A DNA stretch of 64,000 bases from positions 2,418,001-2,482,000 of the forward strand of contig NZ_CP053840.1 in NCBI RefSeq assembly GCF_013201665.1, given 5' to 3'. Shown here one piece after another: positions 26,699-35,180 of this stretch (its first letter is position 1; each line of letters begins with the position of its first letter). Under the pieces are notes generated by a model. It searched no databases. It was not told the origin of the DNA and saw only the letters and a list, made by a program, of their open reading frames with translations. This DNA is from Arcobacter venerupis (GTDB lineage: Bacteria; Campylobacterota; Campylobacteria; Campylobacterales; Arcobacteraceae). Both the position numbers and the translations under genes were made by a program.

Positions 26699-28097
26699 AA
26701 CGATATTTAGACAATACGATATTCGAGGTATCGTAAATGAAGAGTTGACCTATGAAAATTCAAAATTGATTGGATATTATTTAGGTCTTTATATAAAAGA
26801 AAAAGTTCAACAAACTCCATATATTGTTGTAGGTTATGATGTAAGAACCCACTCAAATATGTTATTTGAAGCTTTGATTTCAGGATTAAATTTATCTGCT
26901 TGTAAAGTTTTACATATTGGACTTGTGGCAACTGGTGTAAACTATTTTGCCTCTTATCAAGAGTTTTTAATAGATGGGAATAAAATAAAACCAAATGCTT
27001 CAATTATGATAACAGGAAGTCACAACGCAAAAAAATATAATGGCTTTAAAATCACAATTAATAATGAACCATTTTTTGGCGATGAACTTTTAGCTTTATA
27101 TTACAAAATCCTAGAAAATCAAACTATAGAAATCCCTGATAATTTTTCTTGCATAAAAACAGATGCAAAAAGTTTATATGTAGATTATATGGTAAATCAA
27201 TTTTCAGATCTAAAAAATTTTAAAGTACCTTTTGCAATTGATTGTGGAAATGGTGTTGCAAATACAGTTTTGAGTGAAATTTTAGATAAATTAAATCTAA
27301 ACTATCAAGCTTTGCATTTAATTCCTGATGGAGAATTTCCAAATCATCATCCAGACCCGACAAATGAAAAAAATCTTGAAGATTTAAAAACTCTACTTAA
27401 AGATGATTGTAATTTAGGATTTGCCTATGATGGAGATGCAGATAGAATTGCTGTATTAACACAAAAATACAATATCAAAGGTGATATGTTAGCCCTACTT
27501 TTTTCAAAAACTATGAAAAATCCAGTAATTATTGGAGAAGTAACCTATTCACAAAATGTATTCAATGAAATGAATCAAACTTCTAAAACTATTATGGATA
27601 AAACAGGCTACTCAAACTTGCGATTAAAACTAAAAGAGTTAAATGCTGATTTAGCTGCCGAAGTTTCTGGGCATATTTTTTTTAATGATAGATATTACGG
27701 TTTCGATGATGCAATATATGCAACATTTAGAGTTTTAGAGCTTTTATATAAAGGAATAGATTTAGATGAAGAGTTAGATAAACTTCCGAAAGTTTATACA
27801 AGTTCAAATATTGAAATAGAAGTTTTAGAAGATAAAAAGTTTTTAATCATAGAAAAAATAGAAAATAAACTAAATGAAATTCAAAGAGGTTTTCCAATAA
27901 TCAAAGATATTTTAAAAATAGATGGCCTTAGAATCAATTTTGAGTATGGTTGGGCGTTGATTAGAGCTTCAAACACAAATGCTTTAATAATGACAAAATA
28001 TGAAGCCACAAGCTTTGCCACAGCGATGAGTTATAAAAAGGCTGTAGAAAATTTATTAAATGAGGTAATAGATGAAATTAATAGCACTACAAATTAA
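26688..28097 (+). CDS. manB: Phosphomannomutase/phosphoglucomutase
   Basis: The 469-residue protein has the alpha-D-phosphohexomutase signatures. The phosphoserine loop is MITGSHNAKKYNGFK (about residues 107-121), the metal-binding loop is FAYDGDADRIAV (about residue 248), the sugar-binding loop is AEVSGHIFF, and the C-terminal phosphate site is ALIRASNTNALIMTKYEA. It interconverts hexose 1- and 6-phosphates for lipopolysaccharide or exopolysaccharide sugar supply. AGGA-like GAGAAG lies before the ATG inside ogt. It overlaps both neighbours, which indicates one transcript. Confidence 0.93.
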   Translation: MINKTIFRQYDIRGIVNEELTYENSKLIGYYLGLYIKEKVQQTPYIVVGYDVRTHSNMLFEALISGLNLSACKVLHIGLVATGVNYFASYQEFLIDGNKIKPNASIMITGSHNAKKYNGFKITINNEPFFGDELLALYYKILENQTIEIPDNFSCIKTDAKSLYVDYMVNQFSDLKNFKVPFAIDCGNGVANTVLSEILDKLNLNYQALHLIPDGEFPNHHPDPTNEKNLEDLKTLLKDDCNLGFAYDGDADRIAVLTQKYNIKGDMLALLFSKTMKNPVIIGEVTYSQNVFNEMNQTSKTIMDKTGYSNLRLKLKELNADLAAEVSGHIFFNDRYYGFDDAIYATFRVLELLYKGIDLDEELDKLPKVYTSSNIEIEVLEDKKFLIIEKIENKLNEIQRGFPIIKDILKIDGLRINFEYGWALIRASNTNALIMTKYEATSFATAMSYKKAVENLLNEVIDEINSTTN

Positions 28098-28791
28098 AAC
28101 AACACCAAATTTTCAAGATAATTTGACCCACTTACAAGAGCTTATAAATTCTTGTGAAAATAATTCACTTATTTTAGCTCCAGAATTAGCTCTAAGTGGA
28201 TTTGCCTATGACAAAATGCAAGAAGCTGCTGATTTTTCTATAAAAGCAATTGAAGAGATAAAAGAGTTAAGTAAAAATAAAACAATTGCTTTAACATTTA
28301 TAAAAGAAGAAAATAAAAAATTCTTTAATACTTTACATATTTTTCATAATCAACAAATTATTCATAGCCAATCAAAAGTAAAACTTTTCCCATTAGGAAA
28401 TGAACTTGAGCATTTTTCTGCTGGAAATATTGAAGATATTAAGATAATTGAAATAAATGGATTAAAAATAGCTACATTAATCTGTTTTGAACTTAGATTT
28501 CCAGAACTTTGGGGAAAAATAAAAGGTGCTGATATAATTTTAAATCCTGCAATGTGGGGGTTAAAAAGAAAAGACCATTATGAAACTATTTCTAAATCTC
28601 TTGCTTTAGTAAATCAATGTTTTGTAATAGCATGTAATAGTGCAGATGATGATATGGCAAAAGGAAGTGCGATTATAAATCCATTTGGAATTGTAAGAAA
28701 AGATGATAAAAAAGAGATAATTGAAGATTTTTTTGATTTAAATGAGATAAAAAAAGTTAGAGAATATATAAATATTGGTTTAGATAGATAA
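28072..28791 (+). CDS. Carbon-nitrogen hydrolase (nitrilase superfamily)
   Basis: The 239-residue protein has the catalytic triad E38 (LILAPELALSG), K104 (KVKLFPLGNE) and C138 (ATLICFELRFPELW). These hydrolases cut amides or nitriles; the substrate here cannot be named, and omega-amidase or deaminated-glutathione amidase are possible. Length is at the short end of the family. It overlaps manB by 26 bp, so it is co-transcribed, but a link to sugar metabolism is not evident. Confidence 0.88.
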   Translation: MKLIALQIKTTPNFQDNLTHLQELINSCENNSLILAPELALSGFAYDKMQEAADFSIKAIEEIKELSKNKTIALTFIKEENKKFFNTLHIFHNQQIIHSQSKVKLFPLGNELEHFSAGNIEDIKIIEINGLKIATLICFELRFPELWGKIKGADIILNPAMWGLKRKDHYETISKSLALVNQCFVIACNSADDDMAKGSAIINPFGIVRKDDKKEIIEDFFDLNEIKKVREYINIGLDR

Positions 28792-28800
28792 TTTTGTATT

Positions 28801-28822
28801 GATTAGAGATTTTTCTCTAATC
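28801..28822. terminator. Bidirectional hairpin terminator
   Basis: GATTAGAG and CTCTAATC form an 8-bp stem around ATTTTT, between the nitrilase gene and the convergent helix-turn-helix gene. The downstream sequence is ACTTTT. It overlaps the start of the neighbour's 3' end. Confidence 0.6.
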
Positions 28823-29026
28823 TACTTTTAGTGAATTTCTTATTTCTTCCAAACTCACTCCATTTTGTTTTGCTAATAATGCTAGTTTTGTAATTCTTCT
28901 AATATGAGTTGGAATCACTTTATATGTCGTAAAAGTTGTTGCTTTTACACCTATTTCTTCTGCAAATTTACCTTGAGAAGAAAAGCCAATTTCTTTAATT
29001 ATTTTTTTAAACTCTTTCTTTTCCAA
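28817..29026 (-). CDS. Small helix-turn-helix-like protein
   Basis: The 69-residue product holds KFAEEIGVKATTFTTYK, with the classic helix-turn-helix spacing of an XRE/phage-repressor-type domain (GKFAEEIGV as helix 2, then ATTFTTYK as the recognition helix). IRRITKLALLAKQNG follows. It is similar in size and style to the protein at 17994-18212. Its target is unknown. It is a lone gene converging on the nitrilase cluster. Confidence 0.65.
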   Translation of the reverse strand: MEKKEFKKIIKEIGFSSQGKFAEEIGVKATTFTTYKVIPTHIRRITKLALLAKQNGVSLEEIRNSLKVD

Positions 29027-29124
29027 TGTGTTTCATTTTCGTTAAATTTTTTTGGAATTATATTGATATGAAGCTAAATAATTTATTAAGCGAACCCCTA
29101 AAAACAAGCAAATCATAGTAATAT

Positions 29125-29153
29125 TTGACAATATTTTCATTTTAAAGTATAAT
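29125..29153 (+). promoter_or_regulatory. Consensus promoter of the SLT-like gene
   Basis: TTGACA (29125-29130), a 17-bp spacer and TATAAT (29148-29153) match the sigma-70 consensus at all twelve positions. They lie 38 bp upstream of the start codon at 29191. Confidence 0.85.
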
Positions 29154-29190
29154 CACGCACTTAATTTAAGAAAAAACAAAGGAGAAGACA

Positions 29191-29688
29191 ATGAGATTGA
29201 AAATTATTTTAATATCTCTGATATTTATATCTAATGTTTTTGCATCAGATTTTGACATAAATAACCTTACACCACAAGAGCTTAATACTCTAAAAGAAAT
29301 AAAAGAACATGGTAAGAAAAACGGTTTAAGTTACTCTTTAATGGCAATTGCAATTAAAGAATCTGGATTGGGTAAATACCTAGTAAATGTAGATACAAAA
29401 GATTATGGTTTATATCAAGCGAATATAAAAACAGTTATTAGTAGAGAAAATGCTAAAGATACTTCTATGAATAGAAATATTTTAGCAATGAAACTTATTT
29501 CAGATTTTCAATTTGCTACAAAAAATGCAATTGATGAACTTACATTTTGGAAAAAAGTTCATAATAACAATTGGGCAAAAGTTTGGAGCAGCTACAACGG
29601 TGGTTGGAAATATAACTCAGAAGCAGCTAAAAAATACTCTGAAGACATAGCTTCAATTATTCGAGAACTTAAAAAAGTTGAAGTTTAA
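29191..29688 (+). CDS. Lytic transglycosylase-like (SLT) periplasmic protein
   Basis: The 165-residue protein has a signal peptide (LKIILISLIFISNVFAS). It then holds AIAIKESGLGKYLVNV, with the catalytic-type glutamate in KESGLG near residue 55, DYGLYQANIKTVI near residue 67, and WAKVWSSYNGGW near residue 130. This ES-G-GLYQ-NGG order is that of soluble lytic transglycosylases, which cut peptidoglycan glycan strands. It is short for the family. AAGGAG lies upstream, and a consensus promoter drives it. Confidence 0.78.
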   Translation: MRLKIILISLIFISNVFASDFDINNLTPQELNTLKEIKEHGKKNGLSYSLMAIAIKESGLGKYLVNVDTKDYGLYQANIKTVISRENAKDTSMNRNILAMKLISDFQFATKNAIDELTFWKKVHNNNWAKVWSSYNGGWKYNSEAAKKYSEDIASIIRELKKVEV

Positions 29689-29692
29689 TATT

Positions 29693-29713
29693 TAACTAGG
29701 ATTTTCCTAGTTA
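29693..29713 (+). terminator. Terminator after the SLT-like gene
   Basis: TAACTAGGA and TCCTAGTTA form a 9-bp stem with a three-base loop, followed by TTCTTCTTT. It lies 5 bp after the stop codon. Confidence 0.8.
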
Positions 29714-29816
29714 TTCTTCTTTAAAACTCATAATATTTTAATCACCTAATTTTTCATTACTTTCAAGTCATCAAATTTTCCTTATTTTCCAATTCTTCTT
29801 TTTATTATTTTTATAT

Positions 29817-29886
29817 TTGATAATCATTCTTAATATTAATTTAGAATTAAGATTCATTGGTGTATTATTTCAATAATGATTATCAA
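29817..29886. promoter_or_regulatory. Pair of inverted Fur boxes ahead of the iron island
   Basis: TTTGATAATCATTCTTA (from 29817) and CAATAATGATTATCAA (29871-29886) are opposite copies of a Fur-box sequence, about 50 bp apart, around a TATTAT -10-like element (29863-29868). Iron-dependent repression of the genes from 29902 onward is the natural reading. Confidence 0.72.
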
Positions 29887-29901
29887 TATAAAGGATTTGA
29901 A

Positions 29902-29967
29902 ATGAATAATTGTTTTGATATAAAAAATAAGAATGACTTAGTTAAACCAACTGGTTGTACTTGTTAA
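29902..29967 (+). CDS. 21-residue cysteine-containing peptide in the iron island
   Basis: ATG 29902 follows AAAGGA by six bases, and the 21-codon frame ends at TAA 29965. The product begins MNNCFDIKNK and ends KPTGCTC, with three cysteines. It sits between the Fur boxes and the DUF2325 gene (12 bp upstream), so it would be the first gene of an iron-repressed operon. Its spacing and ribosome binding site support translation. The function is unknown; metal binding is a guess. Confidence 0.5.
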   Translation: MNNCFDIKNKNDLVKPTGCTC

Positions 29968-29979
29968 AAAGGATTAAAA

Positions 29980-30318
29980 ATGAGTGTACTAATTATTGGT
30001 GGTGATCAAATTTCGCAAATATCTTCAATGTTGGAAGATTTAGGTGCAACAACTATAAATCATTGGGATGCAAGAAAGAAATCTTCTGCACCAAAGAAAA
30101 AAGTTCCGCAAGATACTGATTGCATTGTAATGATTACATCATTTTTGAATCATAATACAATGCTTAAATATAAAAATGAAGCAAAAAAGAAAAATATTCC
30201 TTTTATCTGTACAAAAAGATCTATCTCTTGCGTGTACGAAGAATATGTGAAAATTATGGGAATCAAAGACTGTTCGAGTTGTTATGCAAATTGTAATGGA
30301 GATTCAAATGCTAAATAA
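29980..30318 (+). CDS. DUF2325 domain protein
   Basis: The 112-residue protein starts with SVLIIGGDQISQISSMLEDL and holds CIVMITSFLNHNTMLKYKNE and IPFICTKRSISCVYEEYV, the pattern of DUF2325. It ends in a cysteine cluster (DCSSCYANCNGD). AAAGGA lies upstream. DUF2325 proteins are small cytoplasmic proteins of unknown function, often near metal genes. The next gene overlaps its end by 11 bp. Confidence 0.75.
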   Translation: MSVLIIGGDQISQISSMLEDLGATTINHWDARKKSSAPKKKVPQDTDCIVMITSFLNHNTMLKYKNEAKKKNIPFICTKRSISCVYEEYVKIMGIKDCSSCYANCNGDSNAK

Positions 30319-31069
30319 TAACTTTATAGGTTTTGACGAAAACAAAGAGTACTTACCAAAAGATTTTGATGAATTTAATTCAATAATTAGATTAAGACAA
30401 TTATTTTTAAGTTTAAGTAATAATATTTTGAAATCAACATGTCATTTCACAAAACATGAGCAAATTAAATTATCTAAAGTAAATTTGAAAGAAGCATTTT
30501 CACATAAAATAAAAGAATTGATGCCTTTTAGTTTTATAAAAACAACTAAAAAAAAGAATATAAATAATTTTAAATTATGTGTTAATTCAACAAAAATAAT
30601 TAATAATTATTTAAATAAAAACACAAAACATTCTATTGTTATTTCAAACAAAAATTTACTTCCAGTTGCAAAAATTATTTCACTTTGCTTTATAAATAAT
30701 AAAATGCAACTATTTATTGATAAACATTTACTATTCCATGAATTTGTTTTGAAAAAAATAAAAAAACTTCATAGTGACAAAATAGTAATTGATTTAGGTG
30801 ATTCAATATGTATAAAATCACAAGATTTTGTTGGATTAAAAATTTATACTTCATGGAAAGATATTGAAGTTAAAAAACCAAACATCAAAGATGAACTTGA
30901 AGATGCAATTAAATCTATTAAAAAAGGTGAATATTATCAAATATATTTAGCTTATCCAAAAAATAATGAGTTTACAAAACAGATTCCTGTTTTTGTAGAT
31001 GAATTAAAAAATAAAGAGTATCAAATTAAAGCAATTCCATACTCTTTAAGATCAATAATTAAAAATTAA
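30308..31069 (+). CDS. Protein of unknown function in the iron operon
   Basis: The start at ATG 30308 has GGAG six bases upstream (30298-30301) inside the DUF2325 gene; two earlier in-frame ATGs lack this. The 253-residue product is soluble, lysine- and isoleucine-rich, without signal peptide or membrane segments. Visible traits are FNSIIRLRQLFLSLSNNIL, a basic middle and a C-terminal acidic/basic alternation (ELEDAIKSIKKGEYYQIYL). No family was recognised. Overlap and spacing put it in the same Fur-controlled operon as flavodoxin, 20 bp downstream. Confidence 0.7.
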   Translation: MLNNNFIGFDENKEYLPKDFDEFNSIIRLRQLFLSLSNNILKSTCHFTKHEQIKLSKVNLKEAFSHKIKELMPFSFIKTTKKKNINNFKLCVNSTKIINNYLNKNTKHSIVISNKNLLPVAKIISLCFINNKMQLFIDKHLLFHEFVLKKIKKLHSDKIVIDLGDSICIKSQDFVGLKIYTSWKDIEVKKPNIKDELEDAIKSIKKGEYYQIYLAYPKNNEFTKQIPVFVDELKNKEYQIKAIPYSLRSIIKN

Positions 31070-31089
31070 AATATAAGGAAAATAATAAA

Positions 31090-31587
31090 ATGGCAACAGC
31101 GATATTTTTTGCAAGTAGTACAGGAAATTCAGAAGAGATAGCAAATAAAATCTCATTGGAATTAAATAAAATAGAAGTATTTGATTTAGCAGGTACAAAA
31201 ATTGATAAAATAAACGAATATGATAAGTTAATCCTTGGTGGTTCAACTTGGGGAGATGGTGAATTAAATGATGATTGGGAAGATGTTTGGGGAGATTTTT
31301 CAAAATTAGATTTATCTAATAAAACAATTGCATTATTTGGTCTTGGGGATCAAGAGAGTTATAGTGACGAGTTCTGTAGTGCGATGGGAATAATTTATGA
31401 ACAAATTGCAAATTCAGGAGCAAAAATAATCGGTTTTACTTCAAGTGATGGTTATTATCATGATGCATCAAAAGCACAATTGAATAATCAATTTGTGGGA
31501 TTAGCAATTGATGAAGACAATCAAAGTGATTTAACAGATAAAAGAATTAAAGATTGGGCCAATACAATAAGAGAAGAGATTTTATAA
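31090..31587 (+). CDS. fldA: Flavodoxin
   Basis: The 165-residue protein has the FMN phosphate loop FASSTGNSEEIANKI (about residues 8-22), the first FMN-ring loop GGSTWGDGELNDDW (about residues 50-63) and the second loop GLGDQESYSDEFC (about residues 85-97). It is a long-chain flavodoxin that can replace ferredoxin when iron is short. AAGGAAAAT lies before the ATG. Placement behind Fur boxes fits iron-starvation expression. Confidence 0.94.
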   Translation: MATAIFFASSTGNSEEIANKISLELNKIEVFDLAGTKIDKINEYDKLILGGSTWGDGELNDDWEDVWGDFSKLDLSNKTIALFGLGDQESYSDEFCSAMGIIYEQIANSGAKIIGFTSSDGYYHDASKAQLNNQFVGLAIDEDNQSDLTDKRIKDWANTIREEIL

Positions 31588-31596
31588 ATATACTAT

Positions 31597-31623
31597 AAGA
31601 TTAAGAGATTTCCTCTTAATCTT
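31597..31623. terminator. Bidirectional terminator between flavodoxin and fur
   Basis: AAGATTAAGAG and CTCTTAATCTT form an 11-bp stem with the loop ATTTC, at the convergent ends of the two genes. The last base overlaps the fur stop codon. Confidence 0.8.
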
Positions 31624-32072
31624 TATTCTTGACAAGCTTCACAAATCCCATATAACTGCATTGAATGACTTGAAATTTTAAATTTATTCTTTTTTGCAAT
31701 TTTATCTTGTCTTTTCTCTATTTCATCATCCATAAATTCAATTATTTTTCCACAACTTGTACAAATTAAGTGATCATGATGAGATTTTGAATTAGTTTCA
31801 TATTTTTTACCATCAGTTCCAAAAGTAATTGAAGCAATTAAATCCACTTCTTCTAAAAAACTAAGAGCTCTATATACTGTTGCAATCCCTATATTAGAAT
31901 CAGAATACCTTTTTTTGATTTCATTGTATACTTCTTCTGCAGTTAAATGTTCTTTTGCATGTAATAAAATACTAAGAACAATCTCTCTTTGTTCTGTATA
32001 TTTTAATCCTTTTTGTTTAACAATCTTTTTTAATTCATCAATAATTTCTTCATTAGTATTTTCATTTAACAT
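31623..32072 (-). CDS. fur: Ferric uptake regulator family protein
   Basis: The 149-residue protein has a winged-helix domain (YTEQREIVLSILLHAKEHLT, with NIGIATVYRALSFLEE as recognition region). The metal-binding motifs are HHDHLICTSCGKIIEF (about residues 99-114) and a C-terminal CEACQ. The CxxC pairs and HHDH motif are those of Fur rather than Zur-only forms, but PerR cannot be wholly excluded. Several palindromic Fur boxes in this window (1656, 29871, 32184) are likely targets. It converges on the flavodoxin operon. Confidence 0.9.
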   Translation of the reverse strand: MLNENTNEEIIDELKKIVKQKGLKYTEQREIVLSILLHAKEHLTAEEVYNEIKKRYSDSNIGIATVYRALSFLEEVDLIASITFGTDGKKYETNSKSHHDHLICTSCGKIIEFMDDEIEKRQDKIAKKNKFKISSHSMQLYGICEACQE

Positions 32073-32183
32073 TAAAATTCACCCTTAAAATTTTATAACT
32101 ATCTAGTATACCTAAAGTTAACAAAAATTTACAAATATTGCATCTTTTTGATATATAAATGATAAGAAAGTTTAATTGTATTA

Positions 32184-32198
32184 TAATAATCATTATTA
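32184..32198. promoter_or_regulatory. Fur box upstream of feoAB
   Basis: TAATAATCATTATTA is a perfect 7-1-7 palindrome ending 18 bp before the feoA start. It would overlap the promoter and block it when iron is plentiful. Confidence 0.75.
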
Positions 32199-32216
32199 AT
32201 CTTAGCGAGGCTATGA

Positions 32217-32444
32217 ATGACGTTAAACCAATTAAACATAAATGAGAAAGCAGTAATTACAGCAATTAATTGTAATGAAATATTAAAAAGTAGACTATAT
32301 TCTTTTGGAATTAGTAGAGGAGTTGAAGTGCAAATAGTAGAATTAACACTTTCAAAAAGTACAATTGAGATAAAAATCAATCAATCTAAAATTGCTTTGA
32401 GATTAAATGAAGCATCTAAAATAGAAGTCGCTTATGAAAAGTAA
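32217..32444 (+). CDS. feoA: Ferrous iron transport protein A
   Basis: The 75-residue protein has the SH3-like FeoA fold, seen in EKAVITAINCNEILKSRLYS, FGISRGVEVQIVELT and IEIKINQSKIALRLNEASKI. It assists FeoB and may bind its G domain. GCGAGG lies upstream of the ATG. It overlaps feoB by 11 bp, so the two are translated from one message. A Fur box lies just upstream. Confidence 0.93.
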   Translation: MTLNQLNINEKAVITAINCNEILKSRLYSFGISRGVEVQIVELTLSKSTIEIKINQSKIALRLNEASKIEVAYEK

Positions 32445-34539
32445 TATAAAAATTGCTTTAGTTGGGCAACCAAATGTTGGTAAATCAATGCTTATTAATT
32501 CAATCTCTAATGCAAGATTAAAAGTTGGAAATTTCTCAGGTGTAACAGTAACAAAAGAAGAAGTATTTATTGATTATAAAGATTTTCATATTCAAATAGT
32601 TGATTTACCTGGCGCATACTCCTTAAATGATTACACAATTGAAGAGAAAGTTACAAAAGATTTTTTGAATAATGAAGAGTATGACATTATATTAAATGTA
32701 GTTGATTCTACAAACTTACAAAGAAATCTTCTATTAACATCTGAATTATTAACTATTGATAAAAAAATGATAATTGCGTTAAATATGATTGATGAAGCAC
32801 AAAAAGAATCAATATTAATTGATGAAGTACAATTAAGTAAAATTCTTGGAAAACCTTGCATAAAAACAAGCGCAGCAAAAAAAATAGGAATCACTCAATT
32901 ATTAGATGAAATATTATATAAATTTCAAAGTAATAAACTTCCAAATAAACTATTTTTCTCAAATCCAATAGAAGAAGAAATTGAAAATATTTCAAAAGTC
33001 TTAAAAGAGAATAATTTCTCTACAAAACAAACTTATAGAAGTATTGCTATTAATTTATTAAAAGAAGACAAAAATGTTTATAAACAATTAAAAGATGTAC
33101 CTATTTGGATTAGAATACAACCAATTTTAAATGAGGCTTTTGAGCATTTATTTATTCATTTTAATACAAAAAATATACAAGATATTTTTAATGAAGAAAA
33201 ATTTGCATTTGCAAAAGGCGCAGTAGTTGAAACTGTAAAACAAAAAAATATTACTGAGAAAACATTAACTGAGAAATTTGACTCAATATTAATACATAAG
33301 TTCTTTGGATTACCAATATTTCTATTTTTTATGTGGGGATTATTTCAACTAACTTTTGTACTTGGTAATATTCCAATGGATATGATAGATTCATTTTTTG
33401 CAATGATAATTGATAAAACAAAAGAACTTATGGGTGATAATCAAATTTCATCTATTATTGCAGATGGTGCAATTGCAGGAGTTGGTTCAGTTGTTTTATT
33501 CTTACCAAATATTGTTATTCTATTTTTTGGAATTGCATTACTTGAAACAACAGGATATATGAGTAGAGTTGCATTTTTATTAGATGGCTTTTTTCATAAA
33601 TTTGGATTACATGGAAAATCATTTATACCATTAGTAACAGGATTTGGATGTTCAGTTCCTGCATATATGGCAGCAAGAACATTAAAAAATGAAAAAGATA
33701 GACTGTTAACCCTGTTTATTATAGGATTTATGTCTTGTGGTGCAAGATTACCAATATATGTACTTTTCGTTGGTGCTTTTTTTAGTGAACATAATGCAGG
33801 TAATATTTTATTCTGTATATATATAAGTGGTGCAATTTTTGGTTTATTTGCAGCAAAAATATTAAAAATAGTAGTATTTAAAAGTGAAGATGAACCTTTT
33901 GTAATGGAAATGCCAAAATATAGACTTCCTTCATTTAGGTTAATCTGGCACACAGTATCAAATCAAGCAAAAATGTATTTAAAAAAAGCAGGAACATATA
34001 TATTGGCAGCTTCACTATTAATTTGGTTTGCAAGTAACTATCCTAAACATATAGATATAGAAATATCTTACAATAATAAAATAGAATTAACTAAAGATAG
34101 TGATGAAATTTCAGCACTAAAGAATGAATTAGCACAATATAATCTAGAGCACTCGTATTTAGGATATGTAGGGAAAGCATCAGAAGCATTATTCACTCCT
34201 TTAGGATTTGATTGGAAGATGACAATAGCACTAGAAACAGGTTTAGCTGCAAAAGAGATTGTAGTATCAACATTATCTATATTGTATGGTTTAGGAAGCG
34301 ATAATGATGAATCATCAGCAAGTTTAATAGAAAAGATAAAAACGAATATTCCATTTGAGTCAGCTATATCATTTATTGTTTTTGTAATGATTTATTTGCC
34401 TTGCTTAGCTGCCTCAATGGTTTTTGTAAGAGAAGCAGGCAATTGGAAGTATTTAGCTTATTTATTTATTTTTACAACTACTAGTGCATGGATTTTATCA
34501 TTCATTGCATATAATGTAACTAGACTACTAACTATATAA
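32434..34539 (+). CDS. feoB: Ferrous iron transporter FeoB
   Basis: The 701-residue protein has an N-terminal G domain (G1 LVGQPNVGKSMLI about residues 8-20, G2 threonine in GVTVT, G3 DLPGAYSL, G4 ALNMIDE). A helical guanine-dissociation-inhibitor-like domain and a membrane core with Gate motifs follow (GFGCSVPAYMAARTL and MIYLPCLAASMVFVREAG). It imports Fe2+ under anoxic or iron-poor conditions. It lies in one operon with feoA. Length is slightly shorter than E. coli FeoB. Confidence 0.96.
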   Translation: MKSNIKIALVGQPNVGKSMLINSISNARLKVGNFSGVTVTKEEVFIDYKDFHIQIVDLPGAYSLNDYTIEEKVTKDFLNNEEYDIILNVVDSTNLQRNLLLTSELLTIDKKMIIALNMIDEAQKESILIDEVQLSKILGKPCIKTSAAKKIGITQLLDEILYKFQSNKLPNKLFFSNPIEEEIENISKVLKENNFSTKQTYRSIAINLLKEDKNVYKQLKDVPIWIRIQPILNEAFEHLFIHFNTKNIQDIFNEEKFAFAKGAVVETVKQKNITEKTLTEKFDSILIHKFFGLPIFLFFMWGLFQLTFVLGNIPMDMIDSFFAMIIDKTKELMGDNQISSIIADGAIAGVGSVVLFLPNIVILFFGIALLETTGYMSRVAFLLDGFFHKFGLHGKSFIPLVTGFGCSVPAYMAARTLKNEKDRLLTLFIIGFMSCGARLPIYVLFVGAFFSEHNAGNILFCIYISGAIFGLFAAKILKIVVFKSEDEPFVMEMPKYRLPSFRLIWHTVSNQAKMYLKKAGTYILAASLLIWFASNYPKHIDIEISYNNKIELTKDSDEISALKNELAQYNLEHSYLGYVGKASEALFTPLGFDWKMTIALETGLAAKEIVVSTLSILYGLGSDNDESSASLIEKIKTNIPFESAISFIVFVMIYLPCLAASMVFVREAGNWKYLAYLFIFTTTSAWILSFIAYNVTRLLTI

Positions 34540-34542
34540 ATT

Positions 34543-34572
34543 AAAAAATAGAGAATAAGTTCTCTATTTTTT
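34543..34572 (+). terminator. Terminator after feoB
   Basis: AAAAAATAGAGAA and TTCTCTATTTTTT form a 13-bp stem around TAAG, with a T-rich 3' arm, just after the feoB stop. Confidence 0.8.
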
Positions 34573-34723
34573 AAAGTCACTTCTCCTTATATTTTAATAA
34601 CTATAATCATAAATCATTTCAGAATAAAACTAAATCAGAATTTATTTATTTTATCCAGAATTTCAAAATAATTAAAAGAAACAACATTAAATAAAGGCTA
34701 AATAAAGTAAAAGTTAGGGATGG

Positions 34724-34799
34724 TGGTGCTCACAACAGGATTTGAACCTGTAACCTCTTCCTTACCATGGAATTGCTCTACCGTTGGAGCTATGCAAGC
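34724..34799 (-). tRNA. tRNA-Thr (GGT), slightly atypical
   Basis: A 76-nt minus-strand cloverleaf with an encoded CCA. The anticodon loop ATGGTAA gives GGT. The acceptor stem GCTTGCA/TGTGAGC is complete but contains two neighbouring G-U pairs, and the anticodon stem ATTCC/GGAAG opens with an A-G mismatch. The T arm is regular. A TATAAT-like sequence lies at 34862-34867. It should read ACC/ACT codons, but these flaws leave room for a decaying copy. Confidence 0.8.
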
Positions 34800-34919
34800 A
34801 AAAGAGAATAATAAAGAACTAACAGAATATGTGGATAGAGTTAGTGTAAAAATAAAGACCAATTATACTAGGATAATAAAAGATGAATATAAAAATAACC
34901 TAAAAAGCGGGTTAAAAAA

Positions 34920-34965
34920 AAAGCTTAGCATTGAATACTTTGGTAAGTATAAAAAGCTAAGCTTT
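34920..34965 (-). terminator. Terminator of the rRNA operon
   Basis: Read on the minus strand, AAAGCTTAGC pairs with GCTAAGCTTT, and the 26-base interior holds a second hairpin (ATACTT-ACCA-AAGTAT). A run of T follows. It lies 14 bp downstream of the 5S end. Confidence 0.75.
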
Positions 34966-34978
34966 AAAAAAACTCAAG

Positions 34979-35096
34979 AGCTGGCAGCGGCCTACGTTTC
35001 CACCAGGGGACCCGGCAGTATTATCGGCGATGAAGTGCTTGACTTCCAGGTTCGGAATGGGACTGGGTATTTCCACTTCTCTATAGCCACCAGCAA
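34979..35096 (-). rRNA. rrf: 5S ribosomal RNA
   Basis: The minus strand carries the 5S pattern, with terminal arms CTGGTGGC and GCTGCCAG, and the conserved core CCCATTCCGAACCTGGAAGT. Length is about 118 nt. Ends are set by pairing and may be off by a few bases. Confidence 0.93.
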
Positions 35097-35180
35097 AGTT
35101 GAGTGTAAAAAGTAAATAAACATAAGATAAATCAATATGTATTGCTCTTTACACTCAACTCGTAAAGGAGTTAAGAAAAA

